This document shows, one piece after another, positions 1-10,832 of a DNA stretch of 64,000 nt. The stretch is from Diadophis punctatus similis (Eukaryota > Chordata > Lepidosauria > Squamata > Dipsadidae). The notes below the pieces were generated by a model that searched no databases, was not told where the DNA came from, and saw nothing but the letters and a program-made list of their open reading frames with translations. The position numbers were made by a program, and so were the translations under genes. Position 1 is the stretch's first letter, and every line of letters begins with the position of its first letter. Location: assembly GCA_023053685.1 (NCBI GenBank), contig JALIGW010000005.1, forward strand, positions 35,223,480 through 35,287,479, given 5' to 3'.

Positions 1-70
1 TGTTACAAGGAGACATATTTGTTCTGTTCCTTGCATTTTAGCTACATTAAAATACAATTTTATTTTCTGG

Positions 71-117
71 TTGTGTTGTTGTTGTTGTTATTGTTGTTAT
101 TGTTGTTATTGTTGTTG

Positions 118-209
<92 letters not shown>
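71..209. repeat. (TTG)n/(TTA)n compound microsatellite
   Basis: A trinucleotide tract that begins as TTG units mixed with TTA and becomes uninterrupted TTA for about 90 bp. The clean TTA half suggests recent expansion. Reading it as protein gives only poly-Leu or poly-Tyr, so it is not coding. Confidence 0.98.
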
Positions 210-211
210 TC

Positions 212-1480
212 TGGAATACCAAACTTTCGAGAAATATATTCTCTAACAGTTCACATACATTAATTATGTAATATGAAAGATAATGATTGGATTTGTCACT
301 GCTGAAACTGTTTAAATTGTCCCACAACTCCATTTTGCTCAGTATTATTGTATTGTTTCAATAAAATTTTAATTAGATTTTTATACTTTATACTTTGCAT
401 TCTGCTTTTAGAACTCTAGACAGCAGGATGTTCAATTTAGTGAACAAAAACATTCTGTGTAGAATAGACATCATTAGACAGTTGAATAAACTAAAATGTT
501 TATCACATAGACTACCTTCACAGGAATAGGAGGAGAAAAAAGCACATCTTTCTGTAAGTTGGCATCCAGATCTTCTGCTTTATCTCTAAAATCGGTCTTA
601 CATCCTTGTGGAAGTTAAAACCTAATAGACAGATTTAATTATGGCAAAAATTGATCTCTGAATTCTAAGTGTTTCAAATGGAATTCCAAAATGGAAATGA
701 ACTTTACAATAATATGCTATTAAACAAAATAATATAATTTCAAATGATTTTCAATCTGATAGTGATATTTTTTCCATTTTAGCAAAATTTATCAATAATA
801 CTTGGAGCCACTGACCTGAGAACAATTGCCCAGATGAAACTATCTTGGATAGGAATGCACAAATAAGAGTTTGAAGGAGATTCAAACAGCCTTTGCAAAT
901 GCCTCTCAGTTTAGATAATTCATCTGAATTCATCTGAAATATAAGAGATATGGGGAAATTACCTTCCAAACTGATTAATACTATCCAGGATTTAATATTG
1001 AATTGCATTTAGATCCAAGTTTAAATCTAAGACATAACTATAGCAAAGCTAAAACTATAGGTATCATTAAAATAGTGATGGGTACTGTTTGGAAGGTACT
1101 AAATTTACCTTGAAGCAACAATATTGAGTTCCTGTTTGAGAAAAAAACATGACACACAAAATGGCTAAGTGGAAAAAGCTAGTTCAAGATGTGTTGTGTC
1201 CGATCTTCTCCTGAGACTGCACATGCGTGTATACGAGCTACGGAGACTAATCTTGTCTGATAGACCATTTTCAGGCTCTATTTAGTGAACATTTCTTTCA
1301 ACTGAATGTATTTGACTTAATTATTGGTTGTTTCCTAAGTCCACCTGTAAGATATTTAGACTCATAGCACAACCAAGCAACATGGGGAATTTGATCCCCG
1401 CAGTACTAACCAAATTGATTGGTGGCTTCTGTATTGCCTACTTTGTTTACCTGTAATGAGTCCTCTCTCAAATATCTGGT
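212..1480. other. AT-rich non-coding sequence, nothing recognised
   Basis: No open frame with gene-like composition, no RNA gene and no recognisable repeat was seen. The longest frame (85 codons, minus strand, 751-1008) has no family resemblance. Confidence 0.6.
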
Positions 1481-1484
1481 GGAT

Positions 1485-1770
1485 CAATTACTATTCCAAA
1501 ATTTAAAAAAGAAGATAAGATTGATCTAGCCAATTTCAAGTCAATTAAGCTTCTGGGCATTGGTATGCTATATGCAAGGCATCTTTATGCAAAATTTCTT
1601 GATTGGTTAACTGAAGAAACCATCAGTTTCAGAAACGAACAATCAACTTTCAGTAAATATCAGAAACAATTCATAATTTTTCCCAGGAATTACAAATCAT
1701 TGAGGGAGACTTGGCGGTCTTACAAAGAATTCTCAGAAGCCAGTTCTCATGATTCTTGAAGAGATAAGAT
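1485..1770 (+). pseudogene. degraded non-LTR (LINE) reverse-transcriptase relic
   Basis: In the plus frame around 1495-1650 the translation reads like the finger region of LINE reverse transcriptases: a P-x-F-K-K-x-D-K segment, then D-x-A-N-F near the usual 'NYRPISLL' box (here FKSIKLLGI), then LYARHLYAKFLDWL, then a weak match to the 'EQ-GF' segment. Stops and substitutions break the frame, and neither the catalytic YADD region nor the ends are present. In life this protein would copy a LINE transcript at a nicked target. The family (CR1-, L2- or R4-like) cannot be settled from this fragment. The MITE at 1782 begins just downstream. Confidence 0.55.
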
Positions 1771-1781
1771 AGTAATTAAGC

Positions 1782-2113
1782 CAGTGGTGAAATCCTCCCG
1801 GTTCGCCCTGGCCCGTCCTTCGGCGTATAGCCGATGGAACTGGCGGCGGTTGCGGCGCGGAGCTTCTCCCGCCCGCTTTCCCGTCCCGGCTGAACGCCGC
1901 CATTTGGGTTATTTTTCCCTCTGTGCATGCGCGCGCATGCACAGAGGGAAAAATAACCCAAATGATTGTGGTCAGCCGGGACGGGAAAGCGGTGATTGTG
2001 TTCAGCCGGGACGGGAAAGCGGGCAGGAAAAGCTCCGCGCCGCAACCGCCGCCAGTTCTATCGGCTATACGCCGAAGGACTGGCCCGGGCGAACCGGGAG
2101 GATTTCACCCCTG
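1782..2113. mobile_element. hAT-type MITE, long-arm palindrome (family A)
   Basis: This 332-bp non-autonomous DNA transposon is flanked by a perfect 8-bp target duplication, AATTAAGC (1774-1781 and 2114-2121). It starts CAGTGGTGAAATCC and ends GGATTTCACCCCTG. The two arms, about 112 bp each (1782-1893 and 2002-2113), are near-perfect reverse complements and very GC-rich compared with the flanks. The centre holds a second palindrome (about 1909-1963) around GCATGCGCGCGCATGC and a tandem copy of a CAGCCGGGACGGGAAAGCGG unit. The 8-bp duplication and CAG...CTG ends are hallmarks of the hAT superfamily, so it would be moved by a transposase encoded elsewhere. Open frames inside it are by-products of the palindrome. 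Confidence 0.92.
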
Positions 2114-2121
2114 AATTAAGC

Positions 2122-2568
2122 GTGTATAAACAAAATTAGTATCAATATATAGTCATCTCTTACAAAAACCAATAACATTTTAAGGATTATTTTTAATTAT
2201 ATCTGTGTTTTATCATATGGTAATAAATTTTTAGGCAAAGTTGCTACATCCTTAAGGGATACAAGAGTTGAAACTTTCCCCAAGCTGGAAAAACAAGTTC
2301 AGCTTACATTTCTGCCAGTTAAGGCACAAGCAAACCAATAAAAAGGCTAGAAATACTTCTTGTGTTATAGATATCAAGTAGTATGATTACATGTACTTTC
2401 ATAAGATTGTAAAATGGATCTTTTATATTCTATATTGTGTTAATAACATTCTATATTGTGTTATAACATTCATTCATAATACACCAAATTGAAAGAAAAT
2501 GCTAAAATTTAGCATTTATATTGTGGATTAAGAGTATGTACATATTTGAAGCAATTCATCCAGCATCA
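2122..2568. other. AT-rich non-coding sequence
   Basis: Nothing gene-like. A short imperfect tandem repeat of a TTCTATATTGTGTTA unit lies near 2435-2475. Confidence 0.6.
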
Positions 2569-2690
2569 TCAGGGTTTTTTTAGATTTATTATTAGAGTTG
2601 GAAGGGACCTTGTAGGTCATCTAGTCCAACCCCCTACTCAAGCAGGTTGGGGATAGTGTTTCTTAAATTTGTATCCCAGGTTGGCAATTC
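2569..2690 (-). mobile_element. CR1 LINE 3'-end fragment
   Basis: The plus strand carries the reverse complement of the well-known CR1 3' untranslated region: GAGTTGGAAGGGACCTTGTA followed by GTCATCTAGTCCAACCCCC. This segment is very conserved in bird and reptile CR1 copies. Only the last 100-odd bases are present, which fits the usual severe 5' truncation of LINE insertions. No coding part remains. Confidence 0.85.
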
Positions 2691-4900
2691 GTAGAAGCCT
2701 TCTAAATTGTCTGAAGAGCAACAGAATGAGAAAAGTATTCTACTCAAGGCTCAAGTGAAGAATGTGACTTTAAACAGTTTAAACACTTTAATTATAAATG
2801 CTTAAGGAATAAATACACTAGAAATGGAAAATTAACGATTATGGGACAAAAGCTCTGTCCTTTTAGGGTATCACTTGATGTCATTATTAGTGTAACGGAG
2901 CATTCAAAACTAGACTTTTCATGAGCCTAACAGATGTAATTCATTCTTTCATTTTTTTCCATGCCATCACTTCCTTTTATGTTTGTACAGAGTCTTTCTA
3001 CTCTACTCTTGATTTCTTACCAAACATGACTTTATTTTTTTCTTGGCATTGGTATGGATGTGATTTCCTATTGCTTTCCCTTGGATATTTTTTGAATTTA
3101 GTAGTCTAGACTACTACTATATTTTGGGATTTCCTGATTCAAATATTAAAATGACCCAATCCTGCTTTTCTTGAGATGAACTAGGGTTGGTTCTGTGCTG
3201 CCACCTGCTAAGACACAGTACAAGATATACAAATAAGTGCAAACATACTTATGCACACTGCCAGCAATGTGTGTTTTTACTGTTTGCTACTTTGAGAGAG
3301 CTTGCTTTACAGCAACTAAAACCCTTTAGGAATAAATTAACTATATAAAGCAACTCTATATCGACATGAAAACAAAATGAATTTATAACTATCTTAGTAA
3401 TTGTCGTGAAACTAAGCATTGTTTTGCATTTTGCATTCCTAAATCTGAATATAGGTGGAAAGAAAGCCACCCCCCATTCCCAAGGCTTTTAAATTCTCAA
3501 TACACTGTAGAATCCTTGACAAGTAGGAATGAAAAAACAAAGGAGAAAAATATAAAATGGTCAAGGAGGAGGCAACCCCTTACTCCTTACTATAAATAAT
3601 TGGCCATTCAAAGCTAGAGGGCATACACCTTAGAAAATAGGAATTTCTTTGGATTCTTTTCATTGCCTTTATATTCTCAAAATCGTATTTCCATTCTTGA
3701 CATTTTTATCCAAGCAGATCTTGGCAATGTTTGAGTGATTTATTTATCTCAATTCCTGGTGACAGCCACCACTTAAGTGCAAGAGTAATGCAGCAGGCAG
3801 TAGCAATTGCTTCCCAAGTATAAATGGACAAAGGTGCTTTTTGAAGGCCATGCCTCTGATTTGGCAGTCTCTTCTCTTAGTGAACAAGAGAAGGCAGTCT
3901 ATAGAGGAAGATACAGAACTCTTCCCCACTTTGGATATAAAATTATTCCTATTGAAAAGTACACAATTTTATGGAGCACATTAGTTACAATGCCCCGGGC
4001 ATATGCCTACAGTGCAACTATGCAACCTCATCCCTTATTTTGATCCAAATCCTTTGAAATTTTTGAATCAACTGCCAGTAAGTATGCATTTCAACAAGCA
4101 TGTTTTAGACTATGTTTTGTGTTTATTACCATTGTTAACACAGTTCCAAGATTAACATTTCTGTTTTTATTTGTTCGCCTATTTTCATCGGCTTTAAACT
4201 GGCGGTTTTTGTTGTCCTCTTTAAAAAAGTTTACATTATGGCAAATTCTGTACCTGGTGGAAGCCATGTTGTGTTGCCAACTTCAACAATCTTTTGTGGC
4301 TCAAATCTTCTTTCTTTCTAATTCTGTATTCATGTGGAGTGATTTCTACAGTCACTTTCCGTCATGAATTAACTGCCAATAAAAGTATGCATGATATATA
4401 TATGGACGGGTTTGCATTTTATTATTTTCTGAGGCATCACTGTACAATTTTACATCCAAACAGCATGTACAGATTTCCAGCTGAATGCTTTTGCAAACTT
4501 ATACTTAGGACAAACATTATTATCTTATATGAATAGAAATCGTCCCCTGAAGTAAGGTAAGGTCAGATTCAGCCACATCCTGGATGAGTGGCTTTGCAGC
4601 AACATACATTTTAATCACTGAGGGAGCAGTACAAAATGCAAGAATGCTGGTCCCAATAGCGTGGAAAGAAGTCAGTGACTGAGAAACAGATGTTGCTACA
4701 TTTCCGGATATTAGATTCCAAATCTTGAGTTCCAGTGATTGAGAATCAATCCAGTGTTGAATGAAAAACGAGTTTCTATTAAGAAGCATGCAGGAAGGTG
4801 CAAAAAGCAGACGAAGGGGAAACGAAAATTGATCTTTCTACATTTCAGCTATAGTCTGCTTAGTTTTTAAAAGCGGGAGAGCGAGAGAACGCGCACGCGC
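2691..4900. other. AT-rich non-coding sequence
   Basis: No gene recognised. The longest frames (78-89 codons, for example 3807-4043 plus and 4520-4789 minus) lack any domain. A 25-bp similarity around AACTGCCAGTAAGTATGCAT occurs at about 4065-4089 and again, changed, at about 4366-4391. Confidence 0.55.
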
Positions 4901-4901
4901 G

Positions 4902-4929
4902 TACACACACACACACACACACACACACA
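4902..4929. repeat. (AC)n microsatellite followed by a G-run
   Basis: Fourteen AC units, preceded by alternating CGCGCG purine-pyrimidine sequence (potential Z-DNA) and followed by a run of about nine G. Confidence 0.95.
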
Positions 4930-4973
4930 GAGGGGGGGGGAGAGAATGAATGAAGATAGGACAGACAGACAGG

Positions 4974-4992
4974 TTGCTTGCTTGCTTGCTTG
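4974..4992. repeat. (TTGC)n short tandem repeat
   Basis: About five TTGC units, lying just after an ACAGACAG tract and just upstream of the GC-rich promoter-like block. Confidence 0.9.
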
Positions 4993-5692
4993 TCCTAATT
5001 TTCACTGACCTGCACTAAATGGAAATGTAATTGAGAAAAATGGCGAAGTACAGCTGAGTTATCAAGCACTTTAATTTCATTCCCCGTGTCCCCCAGTACT
5101 TCTAGTAGTCCGGAAAAGTGAATGGGGGCCGTCGCGTCCTAACTATACTGACGAGAAAATCCTAGGGAGTCGAAGCGATTGGCAGAGAGCGCAGGGAAGG
5201 AAGGCGGGGGGAGCAAGCGGATAGGCGATTTTGCGACTGCTAGCCAAGCAAGCACCAGCCTTCACTAGCCAGGGTGCGTTGGCGGGAGGCGCGCCCTCTC
5301 CCTTGCTCGTTCTCTTTAATTCAGCTCCTCCCCCCCGTGGTTGTGGCTTTCCCTTCCATCAAAAGCCCGATCAGGAACGCCAGTCTTTTGGTGGGGGGGC
5401 GGGAATCCGAAAGAGAAAAAAGAAAAAGGAAAGGAAAAAGAAAAAGAAAAGAAAGAAGCACCGCGTTTCCCTTTTTCTATCAGCTTCAAATACGGCAGAG
5501 TCGGAAACTTCTGTGGAGTTATTGGCATCTTTTATTATAAAAAAATAACAATTCAAAACAATTAAAACATCTGCAGCGTCCCCCTTTCGATTTGCGCTCT
5601 GTTTTTTGTTCATTTCCCTTTTCCTCAAATCAGCGCTGCTTGGTTTTTTTTTGTTTTTGGTTTTTTTGTTTTCCCCAACCGCTTCCTGGGAA

Positions 5693-6529
5693 ATGGGAAA
5701 AGTTACTATCTGGTACCCAGGGTGGCATTTCGCTTTGCTCGCCGCTCGGACCTGGCTTTTGATCCTTACTTTTGGCTTTATCGGAGCAGACATCACTTGC
5801 CGATCGTGCCGCTGGCAGGTGCAGCTACAGCCGCAGCCACCAGCCCGAGGATTATTAATGAACTTGAGGACGGCACGAGGAGGCGATGGGGCCGGAGAGA
5901 TACCTGTGGATAAAAGAGATGAGAAGCCCGCGGATCGCAGGCAAGAGGCGGCGGATGCCGGCAGTCCGATATTGGCTGCTTCTGCCATGGAGAAACGTGC
6001 CGGGATGGGATCAAACGGTTGGATGGGACCGAGCAAAGTGACCGGCGAGCTGCCAGAATTCCCCCCGATCCGACCCAGACTATCTCCTCAGGATGTTGAC
6101 AGGCCCACCCGCAAAAAGTTAGCCTCGGCTCCCGCTCTGTTTCCAGCGGGAAGCGGAGGGCGTCGGGGGGCCAGTTCGGAGGCCGGCCGGAGGTCCGGAT
6201 CGGCGCTCCTCAGCCGGCGGAGAAAAAATAACCGGAAAGATCGGAGGAGGCGGTCGAGTCGGAAACCCAGAGGAGCTCCGGCTGAAAGAGACGCGCCGCT
6301 GGAGAGCAGGGCGCGGGCAGCGCCGGAGCAGCTGCTGGCAAAAACCACGCGCTTCCGACAGGAAGAACTCAAATTGACAAGCACGACCTTTGCTCTCACT
6401 GGAGATTCGGCGCATAACCAAGCCATGGTGCACTGGTCGGGCCACAACAGCAGTGTGAGTAGCCATACAATTAAGCAACAGACCACGGTGCACAGGGCAG
6501 GGAGATGGCGCTCTCCCAGCAAGCATTAA
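5693..6529 (+). CDS. long open frame inside the CpG island, doubtful
   Basis: An ATG at 5693 (G at -3, G at +4) opens a 278-codon frame ending in TAA at 6527-6529. The product would begin with a hydrophobic stretch (ALLAARTWLLILTFGFIGAD), then become Arg-, Pro- and Ser-rich with a basic cluster (RRRKNNRKDRRRRSSRK). No domain is recognised. GC-rich DNA has few stop codons, and overlapping frames are also open on the minus strand (5371-6036 and 6088-6522), so this may be chance openness of 5'UTR. If it is coding, splicing at 6455 would shorten it. It is listed because it is the longest plus-strand frame not explained by a repeat. Confidence 0.15.
   Translation: MGKVTIWYPGWHFALLAARTWLLILTFGFIGADITCRSCRWQVQLQPQPPARGLLMNLRTARGGDGAGEIPVDKRDEKPADRRQEAADAGSPILAASAMEKRAGMGSNGWMGPSKVTGELPEFPPIRPRLSPQDVDRPTRKKLASAPALFPAGSGGRRGASSEAGRRSGSALLSRRRKNNRKDRRRRSSRKPRGAPAERDAPLESRARAAPEQLLAKTTRFRQEELKLTSTTFALTGDSAHNQAMVHWSGHNSSVSSHTIKQQTTVHRAGRWRSPSKH
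6425..6454 (+). CDS. candidate short first coding exon with GTGAGT donor
   Basis: The context AAGCCATGG at 6421-6428 is close to a Kozak optimum (G at -3 and +4). Ten codons (MVHWSGHNSS) run to AGT at 6454, followed by GTGAGTA, a strong splice-donor core, in phase 0. The site sits at the 3' edge of the CpG island, where first exons usually end. The peptide is not recognised and no downstream exon was found in the window. The donor could equally belong to a purely untranslated first exon. Confidence 0.25.
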
Positions 6530-6530
6530 A

Positions 6531-9500
6531 TCCTTCCCTGCTGTTTGCTTTCCAGCAAGATGTAACCCACTTTCCCTTTCCTCAGTGTTGGAGATGATGA
6601 TGATGATGATGAAGGCAACAGCAATTGATCATAATAGCAGCAGTAGTGGGATAAGCAAAGCAAAAGTAAAAAAAAAAAGCATTTCACATTTCAGTCTGGA
6701 TATATTTTCTTGTTATCACACAAATGTCAAAATGTAAGGATTAAGAATTTAAGGCTAAGCAATGGAAATGTAGTAAAGCATCCTGTTAGGAGTTGAAGCT
6801 CTCTATCAGCCGAGTAGTGTGTACTGATTGCTATCTACTCTTATGTTCTTTCTATCCATTCCTGTTCAGAAGAGATTTATCTTTATTTCCATCCATGAAT
6901 AAGCCAATCTTTTCTTTTCCTTTTTCCACTTCAAACTTCAGGATATAAACTGCTTTTAGAAAATGTATACAGTTTTTGTTCCTGGTGCTGGGACACTAGA
7001 TCAGAAAGTGTTTCTCGTCTATGTACTGTTGCCAGTTCATTATTTCGCTAGCTTTCATTTAAGAGAAAATGTCACCTACAATAAAAGATCATTAAGGGTC
7101 AGTTGTGATCAGAGGCTTACCTACTGTTATAATCTCCTTTAGGCTGTCCCTGATTCCTTTCCCATTCCCTCAAATTCCTTAAAAGAACATAGGTTTCCGG
7201 GTCAAGCCTCAGTATCTGCCTTTAGCTGTCTCTATTCATTTGGGTGGAAAACCAGAATTTTCTCTCACCTGTTGTTCTTGGGTTTATCCCTATAGTTCAA
7301 ATGAGATGTTTTCTCTGTTCTGTATGTCTGGTAATCTAACTCTTACCTTATAAGTGTCTTTACAAAAAGTAATTCCAGCTTTCTAAGGTGTCCTGTGCTG
7401 CTGTAATGAAGATCAATTCAAATGAATAGTTTAACTACTTGTTTAACATCAGTGTTTTGCAGATAGAATCTTGTTTTTGGGAAGAACTTTTAAGGGAGCA
7501 CTAGGATAATGCAGGTGGGAGCTTTCCATATACTAGCATCAGAGTTTGCCTTCTAGGAGAAATTAAAGGGAGAGAAAGATGGAAAAAAACACCAAACAAA
7601 AATGAGATAAAAGTTGACTCTTATTCAGGGATATATAATTTTTCACAGTCTTCTTTGCTCCTTTGTATTTATTTCTATTGTCAGTTTGCTTATTATAAAA
7701 ATTGAGAAGTTAGCTATCTGACCATTATAAAGCCCTTTTTATGAAGGTAATATTACAAAATATTAATTTTAGTAACTATTTAATATTCATAGGGATGTCA
7801 TCAGCACTTTTAGAGGAGTTAGACATAATTGACTAAACTGTAATCTCATAAGCTATTCAAAAACTTTTTAATCAAACCATACAAGCAAAAATCCTGCTTC
7901 GCTTGTAGGTTTATAGGACCTTTCCCCTTTTTACTCATTTTGGCTATCAAATGTCTGATACAAATCCATTAAAATCAATCCACCTTGAACTGCAGACTTC
8001 TAAAGCTGATAGAACAAGTTTGTCATTGCTTAAACAAGAAATGTCTTTGTGTCTTGCAACTTAAAAGTAGAATAAATTCTTGAAGAACAGTAGATTATCT
8101 ATGCGCTTTACATTAAAACAAGCTGTAATTCTGATTATTAGTATTATAATTTTCCAAATTTCTTATTTCTCTTCATTGCTCATTTCCATGTTGGGGGGGG
8201 GTGTTAGGGAAATTCTTCAATTAATTTGGCTGTGTACTTTAATGCATGAAGTGTTTGGAGGCATTTTTACATAGAAGATATCTTTCCTTTTCTAGTTGTG
8301 CATTTGTTTACTAGATATTCAGCACAGTGTGTTGTGTGCATAATGTAGAATGGAGAGCTTTAGCCATTCCTTAAATGGTTTCTCAGTGAATAAAATGAAA
8401 ACAGTGCTGAGTCATTCTGTTTGGCTGAAGAAAAGCCTTTTGTAATATCTACTACAATCTTAAATGATCTTGTTTCTAAAGTGAAAGTGACATTTTAAAA
8501 TAAAATTCATTGTTGGCCACTTTCATCTAGGCAATCAGGACAATGTAAAAGGTTTAATTTTTGCAACAAAACTAAAGCTGAGTTTTGCATCAATTGTTGA
8601 GCAGTTGTTTTGTGTCTACAACCATAAATTACATGCTTGGTTTGACAAGTAGCAGACATCATAGTGACACCACGCAGTGATGCAGTCTGGAATTATTTCC
8701 CTTCTTAACATTTGCATTTTCTTTATATCTTACCAGGTCAGTCCACATTCAAATCCCATTTACTAGTTGCCCATTCACAGAATAGTTGTTGCTTACTTCA
8801 ACATTTATCCTTTTTAAAATGCAAATAAAATGGAATTGCCATTCTCATTATCCAGACATTTTAAGATACCTTTGGTACATTGAACAAACTGCATCTGGAA
8901 GATATTTTATATTAAAACCAGGGTTTGTTTTGATATGTGATTTGTACGAGATCCATATGAAAAATTCGGTGGATTAGATTAAATTTTTATCTTGCCCAAT
9001 ATTGGATTCTCATAATAGCCAACCAGCTCCTATGAGAAATCAACAAGTAAGACCTGAATAAAGTAGCACTACTCCACTTATGTTTCTCAGCAATTAATAT
9101 TCAGAAGAATAGTTCTTCTATTACAAGACATCATATATAGCTGTCATGACTAGTTGTTGTTTTGATTGTTTTATCCATCATAATTTTTCTAAGATATTTA
9201 GTTGTATGGCCATCACTATATCTTGGTGATGAAATTGAGAGGCTAATAGTGAACTTTAATACATTTTTATTATCACTGATTAGCCATAGCTGTCTATACG
9301 ACACATTGGATTAAAGAGGAGATATTTAATGAAATAATGAGACTCCCAGCTAGTTAGCTTTGGAAATTTCTCCTTGATAGAAAAACAAGCATTTGGATTT
9401 ATTGCTTGACAAGTAGTAGAACTGACTCTAAGGTTTAAAATAAATATTTGATTGACCAAAAGGAATCAAAGGAATGAAAGTGTTTAAGAAACCAAGTGAA

Positions 9501-9738
9501 ACTTTCAAAGTTGGTGAATCAAATTTAACTACAGTAATCTGTAATTCTTTTGTAATGATATTAGGCAGATTCATGAATGTGTGTATAAGTATGTTTAGGA
9601 AGGATTTTAAAAACTTGTGTGATAATGTCTATGAGTGGATCTCTTTTGGCAGATCTGAAGAATGTTGCATAAATGGTAAATATTACAGGCACTAGCTATT
9701 GTCACCGTCTCCAGAAAGTCTGATTTTGGAGAAACTTA
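6531..9738. other. AT-rich non-coding sequence, possible intron
   Basis: Drops abruptly to AT-rich composition after the CpG island. A short GAT repeat lies at about 6596-6611. No coding frame, RNA gene or recognised repeat was found. Confidence 0.6.
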
Positions 9739-9840
9739 TATTTAGAATAGAATAGAATTCTTTATTGGCCAAGTGTGAACACACAAGGAATTTGTGTCCG
9801 GTGCATAAGCTCTCAGTGTGGTAAACTAGTGGTAAAGCCC
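9739..9840. mobile_element. interspersed repeat fragment with AGAATAGAAT end
   Basis: The segment starting AGAATAGAATAGAATTCTTT and continuing TATTGGCCAAGTGTGA...ACACACAAGGAATTTGTG resembles a repeat I recall as abundant in snake genomes. The pentamer-like AGAAT start suggests the 3' end of a LINE-type element in reverse orientation, but the class is not certain. The copy is truncated after about 100 bp. Confidence 0.6.
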
Positions 9841-10824
9841 ATTTCAGCTATGAAACTTTGAAAATATCACGTCACTCAAAGTAGCCTACCTCACATGGAA
9901 GAAAATATGTGTTGAAATCCTTGGAAGAAAAGTGAAGCCACAAGTATAATAAAGCTGTATGGGTAGGTCTCAGATTTAAAACAAGGGTCTGAGCTTTTAA
10001 CTGATGTATAATGGTTCGGAATAGAAATAAAAGATATGCTTTAGATCTAGATCTTCAATTTTCAGCTGCCATGTTGCCATTAAAGACTCACAACTGTTAG
10101 AAAACATGGTAGTAATTATTGAAAGTTACAAAGAAGGATATGAATATTGTGATTGAATTTGCTTTTCTGTTAGACATTCCTTTCCAATTAAATGTTGACA
10201 TCCACCAGAACATTGCAAATTAGTAACTATTGCTTAATATTTTTCATCAGCAGAATAGCTGTACTTTAGAAACTGTTTCTTTATACTTTTCAGATTCAGG
10301 CATGGCTTTCAGGCTTGTTTGGAATTCTACATGCCTGACATTTATATTTAAGTTGTCCAAATCACTTTGATTAACAAATAAAAGTAGAATGAGACACATT
10401 TGTATCATGACAAGGCCCAAACAATGTATTCCCAAAACAATTAAGGTATTATTATACCCCTGCCCAGGCTTCCCTATGTTCTCCTTAGAAGAACACAGCC
10501 AGTACATTTATTGCCTCTTTTGTCACTTCTTCATTTCTGTTGTCCATGTTTTTGACAACCATGTGTTTCAAGGGAAATCCTCTGTCCTGTGGTGTCTAGC
10601 AACAAAGGCTTTCAAGCTGATGTTAGCCTTTTGACTTAGACCAGGTTAGGAAATAAAGTGCTTTTGTTGCTCCCACATTTCACAAATGTGTGAAATTGTC
10701 CTGGCTTCTGGCATTTACTTTAGTTGCAGAGTGGTCAAAAGGTTTGAGTAAATGTTTTTTTTTTCATTTTGCAGTAATCTCTCCAACAGTTATGCAGTCT
10801 TCAATTAAATCCGAAGAGAAGATG
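9841..10824. other. AT-rich non-coding sequence
   Basis: No gene or repeat recognised. Two overlapping 80-codon frames on opposite strands (10247-10634) show no family signal. Confidence 0.55.
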
Positions 10825-10832
10825 CCCTAATA

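Larger units (their letters stand above)
5100..6530. promoter_or_regulatory. CpG-island-like block, candidate promoter and first exon
   Basis: About 1.4 kb that is much richer in G+C and CpG than its surroundings and has no terminal inverted repeats or target duplication. This sets it apart from the GC-rich MITEs elsewhere in the window. It contains oligo-purine and oligo-T stretches, GC-box-like GGGCGGG and CCGCCC sequences, and CpG throughout 5800-6340. Vertebrate CpG islands of this size usually mark promoters of broadly or developmentally expressed genes. The direction of transcription is not proven; the best donor (GTGAGT at 6455) favours rightward. No TATA box stands out. The gene cannot be named from the sequence. 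Confidence 0.6.

Noticed and set aside
19..271. Poly-Leu, poly-Cys and poly-Tyr open frames
   Set aside because: They are translations of the TTG/TTA microsatellite.
5231..5565. Lys/Glu-rich frames such as RKRKKKKERKKKKK
   Set aside because: They cover an AAAGAAAAAGG low-complexity purine tract within the CpG island. No domain, and open in all three frames.
5371..6036. 221-codon minus-strand frame in the CpG island
   Set aside because: Overlaps the plus frame in GC-rich DNA, ends in a poly-Phe run from the purine tract, and has no recognised domain.
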